Shown piece after piece: positions 53,623 to 62,861 of a stretch of DNA of 64,000 nt (its first letter is position 1; the number at the start of each line of letters is the position of its first letter). Position numbers and translations under genes: made by a program. The notes beneath the pieces are model-generated. The model saw only the letters and a list, made by a program, of their open reading frames with translations. It was not told the origin of the DNA and made no database searches. Source of the stretch: Tuberibacillus sp. Marseille-P3662 (GTDB lineage Bacteria > Bacillota > Bacilli > Bacillales > Sporolactobacillaceae); contig NZ_FXBS01000005.1 in the NCBI RefSeq assembly GCF_900178005.1, positions 124,001 to 188,000 of the forward strand. Direction: 5' to 3'.

Positions 53623-54468
53623 TTACCATCCAATTTTCTTAAGGGGTACAAAAGTTGGAATTAATGAATTGTCAAAGACTTCTTTGATGTGCTCAGCCAC
53701 ATCTTCTTGTTGGTAGATGTCAGCGAGTTTTTGTAATGTTGGATCATCCACGTCCTTGCTTTGGACCGCCAGGATATTGATATAAGGTGTTGCTGTGTCG
53801 TCTTCAAGGAACATTGCATCTTTCACAGGTGTGAATCCAGCTTCAACGGCAACGCCATTATTAACTACAGATGCGGCAACATCTGGTATGGACCTCGGTG
53901 TTTGTGCAGCAGCAACAGGTTTGAATTTGAGATCCCTTGGATTGCTTTTAATAGCTTTCAAGGTACCGACACCATCAAAATCTTTTGGCAGTTCAATTAA
54001 ACCAGCTGATTGTAAAAGTAAGAGCGCCCGCCCCATGTTAGTGGCTTCTTTAGGCAGGGCAATTTGGGCGCCATCAGGAATGTTCTTAGGTGACTTGAAT
54101 TTATCTGAATATAGGCCCATAGGTGCAATAATTGTTGTTGCGATCGGTTTTAAATCAAGATCACGTTCTTTAATAAACGAATCGAAATAGGAAACCGTCT
54201 GGAATGCATTCATATCAATATCGCCGGCCGCTAACGCCAGATTCGGGCGAACATAGTCGGAAAATTTTTTGAGTTGAACGTTAATCCCTTTGTTAGCCGC
54301 CTTTTTCTTAACATAATTCCAAATCGGCACGCCTGAAGGGTTGACGCCAACCTTTACTGTTTTGTCTTCGGTGTTGCCGCTCTCTGAACTTGATGCGCTG
54401 TTACCACAACCACTTAAGACACCGATGCTGAGTAAAGACAATGTGATGATAGCGATGTATTTTTTCAT
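53623..54468 (-). CDS. metQ: methionine-binding lipoprotein MetQ
   Basis: A 281-residue NlpA/MetQ family lipoprotein: signal peptide ending in lipobox LSGC near residue 18-21, then VKVGVNPSGVPIW, RPNLALAAGDIDMNAFQTVSYFDSF, and ATTIIAPMGLYSDKFK, typical of MetQ. It binds methionine outside the cell. Third gene of metNIQ, 25 bases after metI. Confidence 0.93.
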   Translation of the reverse strand: MKKYIAIITLSLLSIGVLSGCGNSASSSESGNTEDKTVKVGVNPSGVPIWNYVKKKAANKGINVQLKKFSDYVRPNLALAAGDIDMNAFQTVSYFDSFIKERDLDLKPIATTIIAPMGLYSDKFKSPKNIPDGAQIALPKEATNMGRALLLLQSAGLIELPKDFDGVGTLKAIKSNPRDLKFKPVAAAQTPRSIPDVAASVVNNGVAVEAGFTPVKDAMFLEDDTATPYINILAVQSKDVDDPTLQKLADIYQQEDVAEHIKEVFDNSLIPTFVPLKKIGW

Positions 54469-54493
54469 GAGTCAATCTCCCTTTTAATTGAGT

Positions 54494-55156
54494 TTATCGC
54501 CTTCTGATTGCGCGGGATAAATGATTACCTGTTGTTTGCACCAATTGAACGATAACAATTAATAATATAACCGTGACAATCATGACGTCTGTTTTGAACA
54601 TTTGATAACCGTAAGTAATAGCCAAGTCACCAAGACCGCCGCCGCCAACGAAGCCGGCCATCGCAGTCGCACCGATGAGACCAATGGTTGCAATGGTAAT
54701 ATTAAGAACGAGTGAACTGAGGGCCTCTGGTAAAAGGACGCGGAAAATAATTTGCCTAGGTTTTGCCCCCATGGATTCAGCAGCTTCAATCACACCAGGA
54801 TCGACTTCCAAAAGACTTGTTTCCACGAGCCGGCCGATGTATGGAGCGGCAAAGATAACGAGCGGCACAATCGTCGCAGTAGTACCAATCGATGTATGTA
54901 CAAGCAACCGGGTAAATGGAATGATGGCAACGAGTAAAATAATAAACGGGACCGAACGGATAATATTGATGATTGGATTTAAAATATTGAAAATGATTTT
55001 GTTCTCTAATAGGTGACCCGGTCTTGTAACGACCACAGCAATGCCTAAGGGTAACCCGATGCAGGTTGCAAATATGAGAGATATCCCCACCATTAGAAAG
55101 GTTTCATAGGTTGCATTGGCAACGGTCAGCCAAAAGCTGCTCCATTCAATTTGCAT
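54494..55156 (-). CDS. metI: methionine ABC transporter permease MetI
   Basis: A 220-residue permease with five predicted helices and the EAA motif EAAESMGAKPRQIIFRVLLPEA. It forms the channel of the methionine importer with MetN and MetQ. The gene overlaps metN by 11 bases. Confidence 0.94.
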   Translation of the reverse strand: MQIEWSSFWLTVANATYETFLMVGISLIFATCIGLPLGIAVVVTRPGHLLENKIIFNILNPIINIIRSVPFIILLVAIIPFTRLLVHTSIGTTATIVPLVIFAAPYIGRLVETSLLEVDPGVIEAAESMGAKPRQIIFRVLLPEALSSLVLNITIATIGLIGATAMAGFVGGGGLGDLAITYGYQMFKTDVMIVTVILLIVIVQLVQTTGNHLSRAIRRR

Positions 55157-56168
55157 GAGCTAAGACCTCCTGAACTTGGACGTTTTGATTGATATAATGT
55201 TTGGCCCTGTTAATTTCACTCGCCTCACCTTGAAGTTCAATCATTAAATGGCCAAACGGTGTCTCCTGGAGTTCGGTAATCTGCCCGTATAAGACATTGA
55301 CGTTGACATTAAATTGTTTTGCGACATCGGACAGAATCGGCTGACTTGTTGAATCACCAATGAATGTAACGCGATAAATATGTTCTGCACCGTTTTCCAG
55401 CGATTTTATGATGGATGCCGGTATGTCATCCTGCATAACCGAACTGACAAAATTTTGGGCGGTTGTGGTTTCAGGGGCGGAAAACACATCAAAAATGCTT
55501 CCTTCCTCAATGATTTGTCCGTTTTCCATCACAGCTACCCGGTTGCAAATATCACGAATCACCTGCATCTCATGTGTAATCATGAGAATGGTTATTTTGT
55601 ATTCACGGTTAATCTTTTTTAACAACTTTAAAATAGATGCCGTGGTATCCGGGTCTAAAGCTGATGTTGCTTCATCGCATAGGAGGACATCAGGTGAAGT
55701 GGCTAACGCCCGCGCAATACCGACACGTTGTTTTTGTCCGCCGGAGAGCTGGTCTGGGTATTGATCAGCCTGTTGACTGAGTCCGACAAATTTTAGTAAT
55801 TCCTCAACCCGTCTTTTAATAGCTGATGAATTTTCACCGAGAAGTTTCAAAGGAAAAGCGATATTGTCATAGATTTTTTTGGATTCTAAAAGATTAAAAT
55901 GTTGGAAAATCATCCCGATTTTCTTCCGTTCTTCACGGAGTTTAGGTTTGGCTAGTCTCGTTAAATCAGTATTGTTAATGATGACCTGACCGTGGTCAGG
56001 ATATTCAAGCAAATTCACACACCTTAACAGTGTGCTTTTACCTGCCCCGCTAAAGCCGATGACACCATATATATCACCTTTCTCAACAGTTAAGTTCACG
56101 TTGTCGATGGCTTTAATTTGTGATTCACCCGAATCGTAGACTTTCGTGAGTCCTTTCAGTTCAATCAT
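55146..56168 (-). CDS. metN: methionine ABC transporter ATPase MetN
   Basis: A 340-residue ATPase. Walker A GFSGAGKSTLLR near residue 38, signature LSGGQKQRVGIARAL, Walker B VLLCDEATSALDP and switch MITHEMQVI. The C-terminal 95 residues are the NIL regulatory domain (YGQITELQETPFGHLMIEL), which senses methionine. The operon is preceded by a SAM-I riboswitch and terminator. Confidence 0.95.
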   Translation of the reverse strand: MIELKGLTKVYDSGESQIKAIDNVNLTVEKGDIYGVIGFSGAGKSTLLRCVNLLEYPDHGQVIINNTDLTRLAKPKLREERKKIGMIFQHFNLLESKKIYDNIAFPLKLLGENSSAIKRRVEELLKFVGLSQQADQYPDQLSGGQKQRVGIARALATSPDVLLCDEATSALDPDTTASILKLLKKINREYKITILMITHEMQVIRDICNRVAVMENGQIIEEGSIFDVFSAPETTTAQNFVSSVMQDDIPASIIKSLENGAEHIYRVTFIGDSTSQPILSDVAKQFNVNVNVLYGQITELQETPFGHLMIELQGEASEINRAKHYINQNVQVQEVLAHAN

Positions 56169-56205
56169 TGCTGCCTCACTCCCTTGTAAACGTAAATAAG
56201 CATAA

Positions 56206-56382
56206 TAAAAACCCCTCTTCAGTAAGAAGAGGGGTTCAAATCATTATTGCATATGAAACAACCACGCTCTTCTTATCTTACAAGCCTAAAGACTTGTCGG
56301 AATTGGCACGGTGCTTCATGTTTTGAAGCCCGCTGCCGAGGTTTCAAAGGGCCGTTCCCTCCACCTCTCTGGATAAGAAGTT
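56206..56382 (-). ncRNA. SAM-I (S-box) riboswitch with terminator
   Basis: On the minus strand: CTTATCCAGAGAGGTGGAGG, the P2/P3 core ACGGCCCTTTGAAACCTCGG, GCACCGTGCCAATTCC and a closing GATAAG, matching the S-box consensus. A terminator (AACCCCTCTTC / GAAGAGGGGTT, then T residues, 56206-56236) follows, before metN. When SAM is bound transcription stops and methionine import falls. Confidence 0.95.
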
Positions 56383-56411
56383 ATCCGTATAGGGTTTTTA
56401 ATTTAAAAATA

Positions 56412-56440
56412 ATGATACGAGATCATGACACAACTGTCAA
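56412..56440 (-). promoter_or_regulatory. promoter of the metNIQ operon
   Basis: Minus-strand TTGACA and TATCAT with a 17-base spacer, about 30 bases upstream of the riboswitch. Confidence 0.75.
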
Positions 56441-56538
56441 TCATAATTTTTGTATCCTAGGCACTCACCTATTACAAAGGCTGCGCATACCTTAGAGTAT
56501 TGAGTCAATGATTGATCTTAAATGGGAGGCGTCAGTAC

Positions 56539-57645
56539 ATGTCAGGTCAGGTCTTAAATTACTATGCAGGCGGGAATACCGCCCGAGGCTTTCATGATCT
56601 TTTTGCTACGAATCTAGAACATCTTGAACGTGTATTTATTCTAAAAGGCGGTCCAGGAACAGGTAAATCTTCGTTAATGAAAACCATTGGTGAAACATGG
56701 CTCGAAAAAGGATTTGATATTGAATATTTACATTGCGCATCCGATAATGGTTCCATTGATGGTGTGATTATTCCGACATTAACAGTGGGTATTGTTGATG
56801 GAACGGCACCGCATGTGATTGAGCCAAAAGCTCCTGGAGCTATCGAGGAGTATGTCAATCTAGGTGTAGCATGGGATTCGGAAGCATTAGCCAAAGAAAA
56901 AGATCAGATTTTAAGCATTCAGAAAAATAATCGTGCGGCATATGACGCCGCATATGCTTGCTTTCAAGAAGCGTTAACAATTCACGATGAGTGGGAGGCG
57001 TATTACATTGACCATCTTGATCGTGAGCAAGCCAACCAACTGACAGATGAATTGATCAATAGACTTTATGGGGACCAAGTATTGAATAAGACGGCGGATG
57101 TCCGGCATCGCTTTTTGGGAGCTGCGACGCCACAAGGTGCCGTTGATTTCATACCGAATTTAACATCAGACGTCGCTAAACGTTATTTTATTAAAGGTCG
57201 TCCGGGATCGGGTAAATCAACCATGTTGAAGACGCTGGCAAAGATGGCTGAAGACCGTGGTTTTGATGTTGAGGTTTATCATTGTGGTTTTGATCCGTAT
57301 AGTCTAGATATGATTATTGTTAGAGAATTAGATTTTGCGATTTTTGATAGCACGGCGCCGCATGAACATTATCCAGAACGTGACAGTGACGAAGTGATTG
57401 ATATGTATGAGCGGGTCATCGAACCAGGTGTTGATGAAAAATATGCCGTTGGATTAAAAGATGTATCGGAACGATATTCGGAAAGAATGAAAGAAGCAAC
57501 AGCCCATTTGGCGAATGCCAAGGCATGGCATGATCAACTTGAAACCATCTACGTTAACGCCATGGATTTCACTAAAATTGATGATATCACGGAGCAAATC
57601 AAATCGGAAATTGTGTGTCGTGAAGATCGTTCTGTGGCAAAATAA
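56539..57645 (+). CDS. twin P-loop ATPase (PRK06851-like)
   Basis: A 368-residue protein with two Walker A motifs: LKGGPGTGKSSLMKTIG near residue 36 and IKGRPGSGKSTMLKTLA near residue 219. Each is followed by a related block (DIEYLHCASDNGSIDGV; DVEVYHCGFDPYSLDMI) and a IVDGTAPH / FDSTAPH segment. So it is a tandem duplication of one NTPase domain. No known catalytic domain is attached. Homologues occur in Bacillales and Clostridia without clear function. ATG 56539 follows GGGAGG; upstream in-frame start 56512 lacks a site. Confidence 0.8.
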   Translation: MSGQVLNYYAGGNTARGFHDLFATNLEHLERVFILKGGPGTGKSSLMKTIGETWLEKGFDIEYLHCASDNGSIDGVIIPTLTVGIVDGTAPHVIEPKAPGAIEEYVNLGVAWDSEALAKEKDQILSIQKNNRAAYDAAYACFQEALTIHDEWEAYYIDHLDREQANQLTDELINRLYGDQVLNKTADVRHRFLGAATPQGAVDFIPNLTSDVAKRYFIKGRPGSGKSTMLKTLAKMAEDRGFDVEVYHCGFDPYSLDMIIVRELDFAIFDSTAPHEHYPERDSDEVIDMYERVIEPGVDEKYAVGLKDVSERYSERMKEATAHLANAKAWHDQLETIYVNAMDFTKIDDITEQIKSEIVCREDRSVAK

Positions 57646-57659
57646 CATCATAATAAATG

Positions 57660-57760
57660 TAAAACAGCGCAATTCCGTTTAAAAACAGCGCAATTATGTG
57701 CAGGAAAGCGCAATTCTCTTTAAAGAAGCCGCAAATCACTTTACAATTGCCACAATTAAT
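57660..57760 (+). repeat. GCGCAATT array, divergent copy
   Basis: Five CGCAAT-type units at about 20-21-base intervals immediately after the twin P-loop gene. Units run GCGCAATT, GCGCAATT, GCGCAATT, GCCGCAAA and GCCACAATT, in the same order of types as at 44.9 and 46.1 kb, but with different bases between them. Confidence 0.85.
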
Positions 57761-57776
57761 CATAAAATCAACCGAA

Positions 57777-57818
57777 TACGAGGGTGCCCAAGTATTTTAT
57801 TTCTAGGGTACCCTCGTA
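57777..57818. terminator. palindrome after the twin P-loop gene
   Basis: TACGAGGGTGCCC pairs with GGGTACCCTCGTA (13 pairs, one G-U). There is no T tract, so it is a stable transcript end or inverted repeat. Confidence 0.55.
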
Positions 57819-57897
57819 TATTATTTGAAACATTATGCAAGGACCCTTTCTCGTACATAATATGGGAAGATGGTCGTTTATAAATGAGGGATTCAAC

Positions 57898-58974
57898 ATG
57901 CTGTTCAGAGAGAGTATCAATGTTTTTCAGAAGATCGGACTGACGTTTCAAGTGGCCAAAACAGCTCTGGCGGCTGGTTTGTCTTGGTTTTTTGCTAATA
58001 ATGTTGTTGATAGTGCCTTTCCAATATTTGCGCCGTTGGCAGCGATTTTGATCATCCAAGTGGCTGTGTTTGATACGTTAGAAAGGGCTTTTTATCGAGT
58101 CATGGGGGCGGTTGGCGGCGTCTGTATCGGCATTATCATTGGACAGTGGTTGCCGCTTAATGCTTTATCAATCACATTGGTTGTGTTAATCAGTTTCGGC
58201 ATTTCGACGGCTTTAAAATTTCCCCCTTATTTATTGGTACAAATTAGCGTTAGTGCTTTACTCGTGTTATTTTTCGGTCAACAGGAGGCCTATGCGCTTG
58301 CAAGAATTTTTGAAACTTTAATTGGTTCGGTCACAGGCGTCTTAATCAATATTTTGATTCGCCCGCCGAACCCTATACCAGCGTTTGAACGCAGAATGCC
58401 TGAACTTTGTCATAAAACCGCAACGGTCTTACGTGGCGTGGAAATGTCCAATCAATCCAACCATGATGTGATGTACAGCTTATTGGAAGCGAGACGCTTG
58501 GTGGCTGAAGCCGAGGATATTTTTCAAGAATTAGAATCAGCCAGAAAAAACCTTCGCTATAGCCCGCTGCAGAAGAAAGCTCGAAGTCAAATTAGTGAGC
58601 TTATCCATCATATGAAAGTGATTGAACGAATGATCATTCAAGTGAGGGGAATTGTTAGAAGTTTAATGGATATTAATACGAAAACGGATCATGTCTACAA
58701 TCTTAGCAAGACTATTAGATCCGTCTCAGGATGTCTGAACTTATTTGGAAGTTTTGTCAGTTATTCAAATAAAGTTTCTGTTGAATTGTTACGGGATGCT
58801 TTAAATAAAGCGCAGCAAGAATTAGAATCGAATTACCATATCATTCATGAACAAGAGAAAGATACGACAGTGATCATGAATTTAGGCAGTGTATTTACAG
58901 ACTTTAGTCGAATTTTGTTGGAAATTAAGACAGCGTTGGGAGATATCGAGAACAGAAATCAAGGAAATCAGTGA
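57898..58974 (+). CDS. FUSC/aromatic-acid-exporter-like membrane protein
   Basis: A 358-residue protein with six N-terminal helices (residues about 15-160) of the FUSC/ArAE type (QVAKTALAAGLSWFF, PIFAPLAAILIIQVAVFDTLERA, IFETLIGSVTGVLINILI) and a helical cytoplasmic domain (residues 170-358) of coiled-coil type. It may export aromatic or other acids, by analogy. ATG 57898 follows a GAGGG site. Confidence 0.85.
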   Translation: MLFRESINVFQKIGLTFQVAKTALAAGLSWFFANNVVDSAFPIFAPLAAILIIQVAVFDTLERAFYRVMGAVGGVCIGIIIGQWLPLNALSITLVVLISFGISTALKFPPYLLVQISVSALLVLFFGQQEAYALARIFETLIGSVTGVLINILIRPPNPIPAFERRMPELCHKTATVLRGVEMSNQSNHDVMYSLLEARRLVAEAEDIFQELESARKNLRYSPLQKKARSQISELIHHMKVIERMIIQVRGIVRSLMDINTKTDHVYNLSKTIRSVSGCLNLFGSFVSYSNKVSVELLRDALNKAQQELESNYHIIHEQEKDTTVIMNLGSVFTDFSRILLEIKTALGDIENRNQGNQ

Positions 58975-59241
58975 AGGATGCTTGATTACATAAATAATTT
59001 GAGTCAGACTGTATAATTCTTAAGAAAACATGGTATCTTGTTAGATAGGAGCATCGGCTTGATTTGAATAAACTTTCCTTCATCCATTGCTTTTGATATG
59101 ATCTTATGATAAGCTTATAAAGTTAAAAAGTACGGACATCGAAAAACCTTTATCGGCCTCTGATGAATTGCCCTAATGGACGAAAGAAGTGTTTGACGGT
59201 ATTCAACTTTTTATCCAATTTAATTAGGGAGGCCGACTCAA
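58975..59241. other. intergenic leader region of the cold-shock gene
   Basis: About 270 bases without a gene. A long untranslated leader is usual for cold-shock genes. A TATGAT-type -10 candidate lies near 59097, but its -35 partner is poor. The ribosome site AGGGAGG precedes ATG 59242. No other structure is certain. Confidence 0.4.
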
Positions 59242-59439
59242 ATGGAAGGTACAGTTAAATGGTTTAATTCCGAAAAAGGGTACGGATTTATTGAGAGAGA
59301 AGGCGGCGACGATGTTTTCGTTCACTTCTCAGCGATCGAAGGTGAAGGATTCAAAACGCTTGAAGATGGTGAATCAATTAAATTCGATGTTGAAGAAGGC
59401 AGACGCGGACCGCAAGCTGTCAATGTCGTTCGCTTATAA
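59242..59439 (+). CDS. cold-shock protein (CspA/CspB family)
   Basis: A 65-residue OB-fold protein with RNP1 KGYGFIE and RNP2 VFVHFSAI, the normal length and sequence of Bacillus Csp proteins. It binds single-stranded RNA and DNA and keeps mRNA unfolded in the cold. Terminator at 59466. Confidence 0.97.
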   Translation: MEGTVKWFNSEKGYGFIEREGGDDVFVHFSAIEGEGFKTLEDGESIKFDVEEGRRGPQAVNVVRL

Positions 59440-59465
59440 TACATGTGATCCACATTGAATCTCAG

Positions 59466-59503
59466 AAAGGGCGTATTCCGTGTATGGAATCACGCCCTTT
59501 TTT
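59466..59503 (+). terminator. terminator after the csp gene
   Basis: AAAGGGCGTATTCC / GGAATCACGCCCTTT stem with 6-base loop and T tail. Confidence 0.9.
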
Positions 59504-59584
59504 CACTAGACATGACCGGTGTATGGATAGACCGGCAAGAGCTTGAATAAAAAGTTATATAAAAAGTAAAGGAGTTAATGGTTT

Positions 59585-61078
59585 TTGGTATTATTTTCAC
59601 AGTTAAATCTTCACGAACCACTTCTCAAAGCTGTTAGCCAAATGGGCTATGAAGAAATGACATCCATTCAGGAAGAAGCGATTCCTCCGGGATTGGAACG
59701 TCAGGATATCATCGGTCAGGCACAGACGGGTACAGGAAAAACGGCTGCATTTGGGATTCCACTCATTCAAAATCTGCAAACAGAAAGTAGAAACGCACAA
59801 GGTGTTGTGCTCGCTCCTACCCGTGAATTAGCGATACAAGTCGCCGATGAATTGAATAAGATCGGCAGAGTTAAAGGTATTAGAACTTTGGCTGTATACG
59901 GCGGCCAAGATATTGATCGCCAAATTAAAGCTTTAAAGCGCCGGCCACAGATTATTGTCGGGACCCCGGGACGTTTTATGGATCATATGCGTCGTAAAAC
60001 GATTCGCCTTGATGATGTGTCGACAGTTGTTCTTGATGAAGCTGACGAAATGCTTAGCATGGGCTTTATTGAGGATATTGAGACAATCCTTGGAGCAATC
60101 CCGACCCAACACCACACAATGTTGTTCTCCGCGACTATGCCGAAGCAACTGCAAAACATCGCTGAGAAGTTTATGCATCAACCCAAGGTCATTGCGGTTA
60201 AAGCTCAAGAATTGACGGTCACCAATATTGAACAGCATTACTATGTAATTAAGGAAAGAGAAAAGTTTGATACTCTGACGCGGTTGTTTGATATTTACAC
60301 CCCAGAACTAGCCATTATTTTTGGCCGGACGAAACGCCGGGTGGATGAATTGACGGAGGCGCTGACAAAGCGCGGCTTTAACGTTGAGGGGATTCACGGT
60401 GATTTGCGGCAAAAACAACGTGACCGCGTTCTAACGCAGTTCCGGCGAGGAACCATTGATATCCTTGTCGCTACGGACGTTGCGGCTAGAGGACTTGATA
60501 TTAGTGGCGTAACCCACGTCATCAACTTTGATATCCCGCAGGATCCTGAAAGCTATGTGCACCGCATCGGCCGGACCGGTCGGGCAGGTAAGAGTGGTTG
60601 GGCCTTTACATTTGTGACCCCGCCGGAGATGGATCATTTGCGCAAAATTGAGGGCATGACGAAAAAGCAATTAAGCAAACAGCCGAAACCGTCGGAGGCT
60701 GAAGCCCTTCAAGGCCGTCAACAGCATGCGATCCAACAATTGTTGGATGTTGTGAACGACGGTTCTCAATCAAAGCATCAAGGGAAAGCTGAAGAGCTTC
60801 TTAAAGAGCATACAGCCGTTGATTTGGTATCAGCAGCTCTTAAAGCTCTAACCAAAGAACCGAGCCAGACGCCGGTCGAAATTACAGATATTCCGCCTGT
60901 TAGCGTAAAACGAGACAGAGGTGGAGGCGGTTCCCGCCAACGCAACAATCGTAACAAAGGCGGCGGTCGGCCTCATAATAAAGGCAGAGGCTACCAAAAA
61001 GGCCGGAACAATAATTATAAATCCTCTAACCGTCGCGGCGGTCAACACAAAAACCGCCGTCAACAACGGAATGACTAG
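59585..61078 (+). CDS. cshA: DEAD-box RNA helicase CshA
   Basis: A 497-residue helicase. Motifs in order: Q motif ([11 protein letters not shown]), I AQTGTGKT, Ia [59 protein letters not shown]. The C-terminal 60 residues are a Gly/Arg/Asn/Lys-rich tail, as in CshA. It unwinds RNA in mRNA decay and ribosome assembly in the cold; a cold-shock protein gene lies just upstream. The start is TTG 59585, 10 bases after AAAGGAG. Confidence 0.95.
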   Translation: MVLFSQLNLHEPLLKAVSQMGYEEMTSIQEEAIPPGLERQDIIGQAQTGTGKTAAFGIPLIQNLQTESRNAQGVVLAPTRELAIQVADELNKIGRVKGIRTLAVYGGQDIDRQIKALKRRPQIIVGTPGRFMDHMRRKTIRLDDVSTVVLDEADEMLSMGFIEDIETILGAIPTQHHTMLFSATMPKQLQNIAEKFMHQPKVIAVKAQELTVTNIEQHYYVIKEREKFDTLTRLFDIYTPELAIIFGRTKRRVDELTEALTKRGFNVEGIHGDLRQKQRDRVLTQFRRGTIDILVATDVAARGLDISGVTHVINFDIPQDPESYVHRIGRTGRAGKSGWAFTFVTPPEMDHLRKIEGMTKKQLSKQPKPSEAEALQGRQQHAIQQLLDVVNDGSQSKHQGKAEELLKEHTAVDLVSAALKALTKEPSQTPVEITDIPPVSVKRDRGGGGSRQRNNRNKGGGRPHNKGRGYQKGRNNNYKSSNRRGGQHKNRRQQRND

Positions 61079-61097
61079 TCATACAAATGAAGTAACG

Positions 61098-61130
61098 AAA
61101 ACCCGTATCGAATAATGATACGGGTTTTTT
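61098..61130 (+). terminator. terminator after cshA
   Basis: AAACCCGTATC / GATACGGGTTT stem and TTTT tail. Confidence 0.9.
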
Positions 61131-61223
61131 GTATGGAGAGATATTTTATTTTAAAAATATGAGTTAACTCACCCCCTTTTTGTTGTCTGTCTTCTATATA
61201 TAGGGTGAAGGGAGGTGACAGAC

Positions 61224-61442
61224 ATGGCGACTTCAACAAAAGTGGATTCCCGCATGCAGTTAAGCTTTGATGCCGGAGTGGATGAAAAAGGCAGTCCGGT
61301 AACTAAGCACAAAAGCTTCAATAACGTCAAAATTTCAGCAACACCTGATCAACTGTACACGATTGCAACAGCACTTGAACCGCTTCAGACATTGCCGCTC
61401 ATTAACGTTGAGCGCGATGACACGTTAACGATTGCTGGTTAG
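61224..61442 (+). CDS. DUF1659 family protein
   Basis: A 72-residue protein of the DUF1659 family (MATSTKVDSRMQLSF, then KHKSFNNVKISATPDQLYTIATAL). Function unknown; it is the first of four small genes that commonly occur together in Bacillales. Start ATG 61224 follows GGGAGGTGA. Confidence 0.85.
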   Translation: MATSTKVDSRMQLSFDAGVDEKGSPVTKHKSFNNVKISATPDQLYTIATALEPLQTLPLINVERDDTLTIAG

Positions 61443-61482
61443 TACGAAAGATGAATGACAGGAAAGGAAGGGAGGGATTTAA

Positions 61483-61701
61483 ATGGCTAAGCAACTCGAT
61501 TTGCAATTCTATAATGAAGAAGAGCACACCGTTACCTATAGTCTTGACAACCCTGTTGAACCGGCTGATGCTGCTGCTATTTCAGCGGCGATGGATAGCA
61601 TCATTGAGCAAGATGCGTTCTCATCCTCTGGCGGTAATCTTGTATCCAAAAAGGGTGCTCGCATCGTTGAACGAAATGTTACAGATATTGAATTGGGTTA
61701 A
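61483..61701 (+). CDS. DUF2922 family protein
   Basis: A 72-residue DUF2922 protein (QLDLQFYNEEEHTVTYSLDN, then VEPADAAAISAAMDSII). Function unknown. RBS AAAGGAAGGGAGGG. Downstream lies a short direct repeat of GGTTAAAA units (61699-61724). Confidence 0.85.
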   Translation: MAKQLDLQFYNEEEHTVTYSLDNPVEPADAAAISAAMDSIIEQDAFSSSGGNLVSKKGARIVERNVTDIELG

Positions 61702-61779
61702 AAGGTTAAAAGGTTAAAAGGAAAGGGAGGGCTAGGCTCTCTCTTTTTTCTATCTTCAAGATAAGGAGGAGTGAAGATC

Positions 61780-61968
61780 GTGGAACAATGGTTGTCTCTC
61801 ATTAGTGATGTTGGTTTTCCGGCTGTTGTGACACTGTATCTGTTGCATCGCATTGAACGAAAGCTGGATACGTTGAATCAATCTATTGTGATGCTTCCGG
61901 AACGGATGAAAGAGCAGCCGCTGGCCGTATCGGATGAAACATCGATCGCAAATCTAAGGAAGGGGTGA
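61780..61968 (+). CDS. yvrJ: YvrJ family protein
   Basis: A 62-residue protein with one N-terminal membrane helix (WLSLISDVGFPAVVTLYLLHRIE), typical of YvrJ. Holin-like or phage-derived function has been proposed by context in this family. GTG 61780 is preferred with AAGGAGGA 9 bases upstream; GTG 61771 abuts the site. It overlaps the amidase ribosome site. Confidence 0.8.
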   Translation: MEQWLSLISDVGFPAVVTLYLLHRIERKLDTLNQSIVMLPERMKEQPLAVSDETSIANLRKG

Positions 61969-61973
61969 TGATG

Positions 61974-62663
61974 ATGACAATCATCATTGATGCTGGACAT
62001 GGTGGAAAAGATCCAGGCACTCATGGTTTCGGAGCAAAAGAGAAGGACTGGACGTTAGATGTTTCGCTTTATCAATACCACCGTTTTAAGGAACTTGGCG
62101 TTTCCGTATCACTTACGCGAGATCATGATATCACATTAGATTCATCGGAACGCTCTAATATTGTCAAAAACAGTGGCGCTGATTTCTGTATCAGTAACCA
62201 CTTCAACGCTGGTGGTGGTAGCGGCTGTGAAACGATCCATTCGATATTTACGAATGCCAAACTTGCCGAAAAGCTGGGTCACGGCATTGCGGATGTTGGT
62301 GGTATGTCATACCGCAGGACTTATAGTCGAAGAGATCAGAACGGTCTCGATTACTACTACATGCACCGGCTAACTGGAAGAGTTCGAACGATCATTGTTG
62401 AATACGGCTTTATCGATAATGAACATGATTATAACCTGTTAAATACATCAAAAGAACGGCAAATCTTTGCGGAAGCTGTAGTCCGTGCAATGTGCAATTG
62501 GATCGGAGCCGACTACCGAAAGCCCGAGCATGTAAAACAGTCCGTAGATATGAGCGGCACGTTTTATAGAGTGCAAGTGGGTGCCTTTAAGAAACGACAG
62601 AATGCGGATGAACTCAAAGATGAGTTACAGCATAAAGGTTACCAGGCGATTGTGAAGGGTTAA
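61974..62663 (+). CDS. N-acetylmuramoyl-L-alanine amidase with SPOR-like domain
   Basis: A 229-residue amidase_3 enzyme: IIIDAGHGGKDPG (zinc His), SSERSNIVKNSGADFCISNHFNAG (second His and ligand) and VRTIIVEYGFIDN with the catalytic Glu. The C-terminal 40 residues resemble a SPOR domain (FYRVQVGAFKKRQNADELK), which binds denuded glycan. No signal peptide is seen, as in phage-type lysins. Together with the upstream YvrJ it suggests a lysis or spore-coat related cassette. ATG 61974 is preferred over two overlapping ones. Confidence 0.9.
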   Translation: MTIIIDAGHGGKDPGTHGFGAKEKDWTLDVSLYQYHRFKELGVSVSLTRDHDITLDSSERSNIVKNSGADFCISNHFNAGGGSGCETIHSIFTNAKLAEKLGHGIADVGGMSYRRTYSRRDQNGLDYYYMHRLTGRVRTIIVEYGFIDNEHDYNLLNTSKERQIFAEAVVRAMCNWIGADYRKPEHVKQSVDMSGTFYRVQVGAFKKRQNADELKDELQHKGYQAIVKG

Positions 62664-62685
62664 GGGAATATAAGGAGACGGGTGG

Positions 62686-62718
62686 AGGCATCTCTTGGTT
62701 GAGATGTCTTTTTTTACT
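62686..62718 (+). terminator. terminator after the amidase gene
   Basis: GGCATCTC / GAGATGTC hairpin (one G-U pair) with 6-base loop and TTTTTTT. Confidence 0.85.
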
Positions 62719-62861
62719 TTAACTGATTTAATTCCTTTTCTATCTCAACATCCAGTTGACTTAAAAGGTTATTGTACTAATTTCATATTTTAAATCAGTC
62801 ATCCCTTTTGACTTCATAGTATACCCTGAGCTGCATCAGCAGGATGATGCAGCTTACATCA

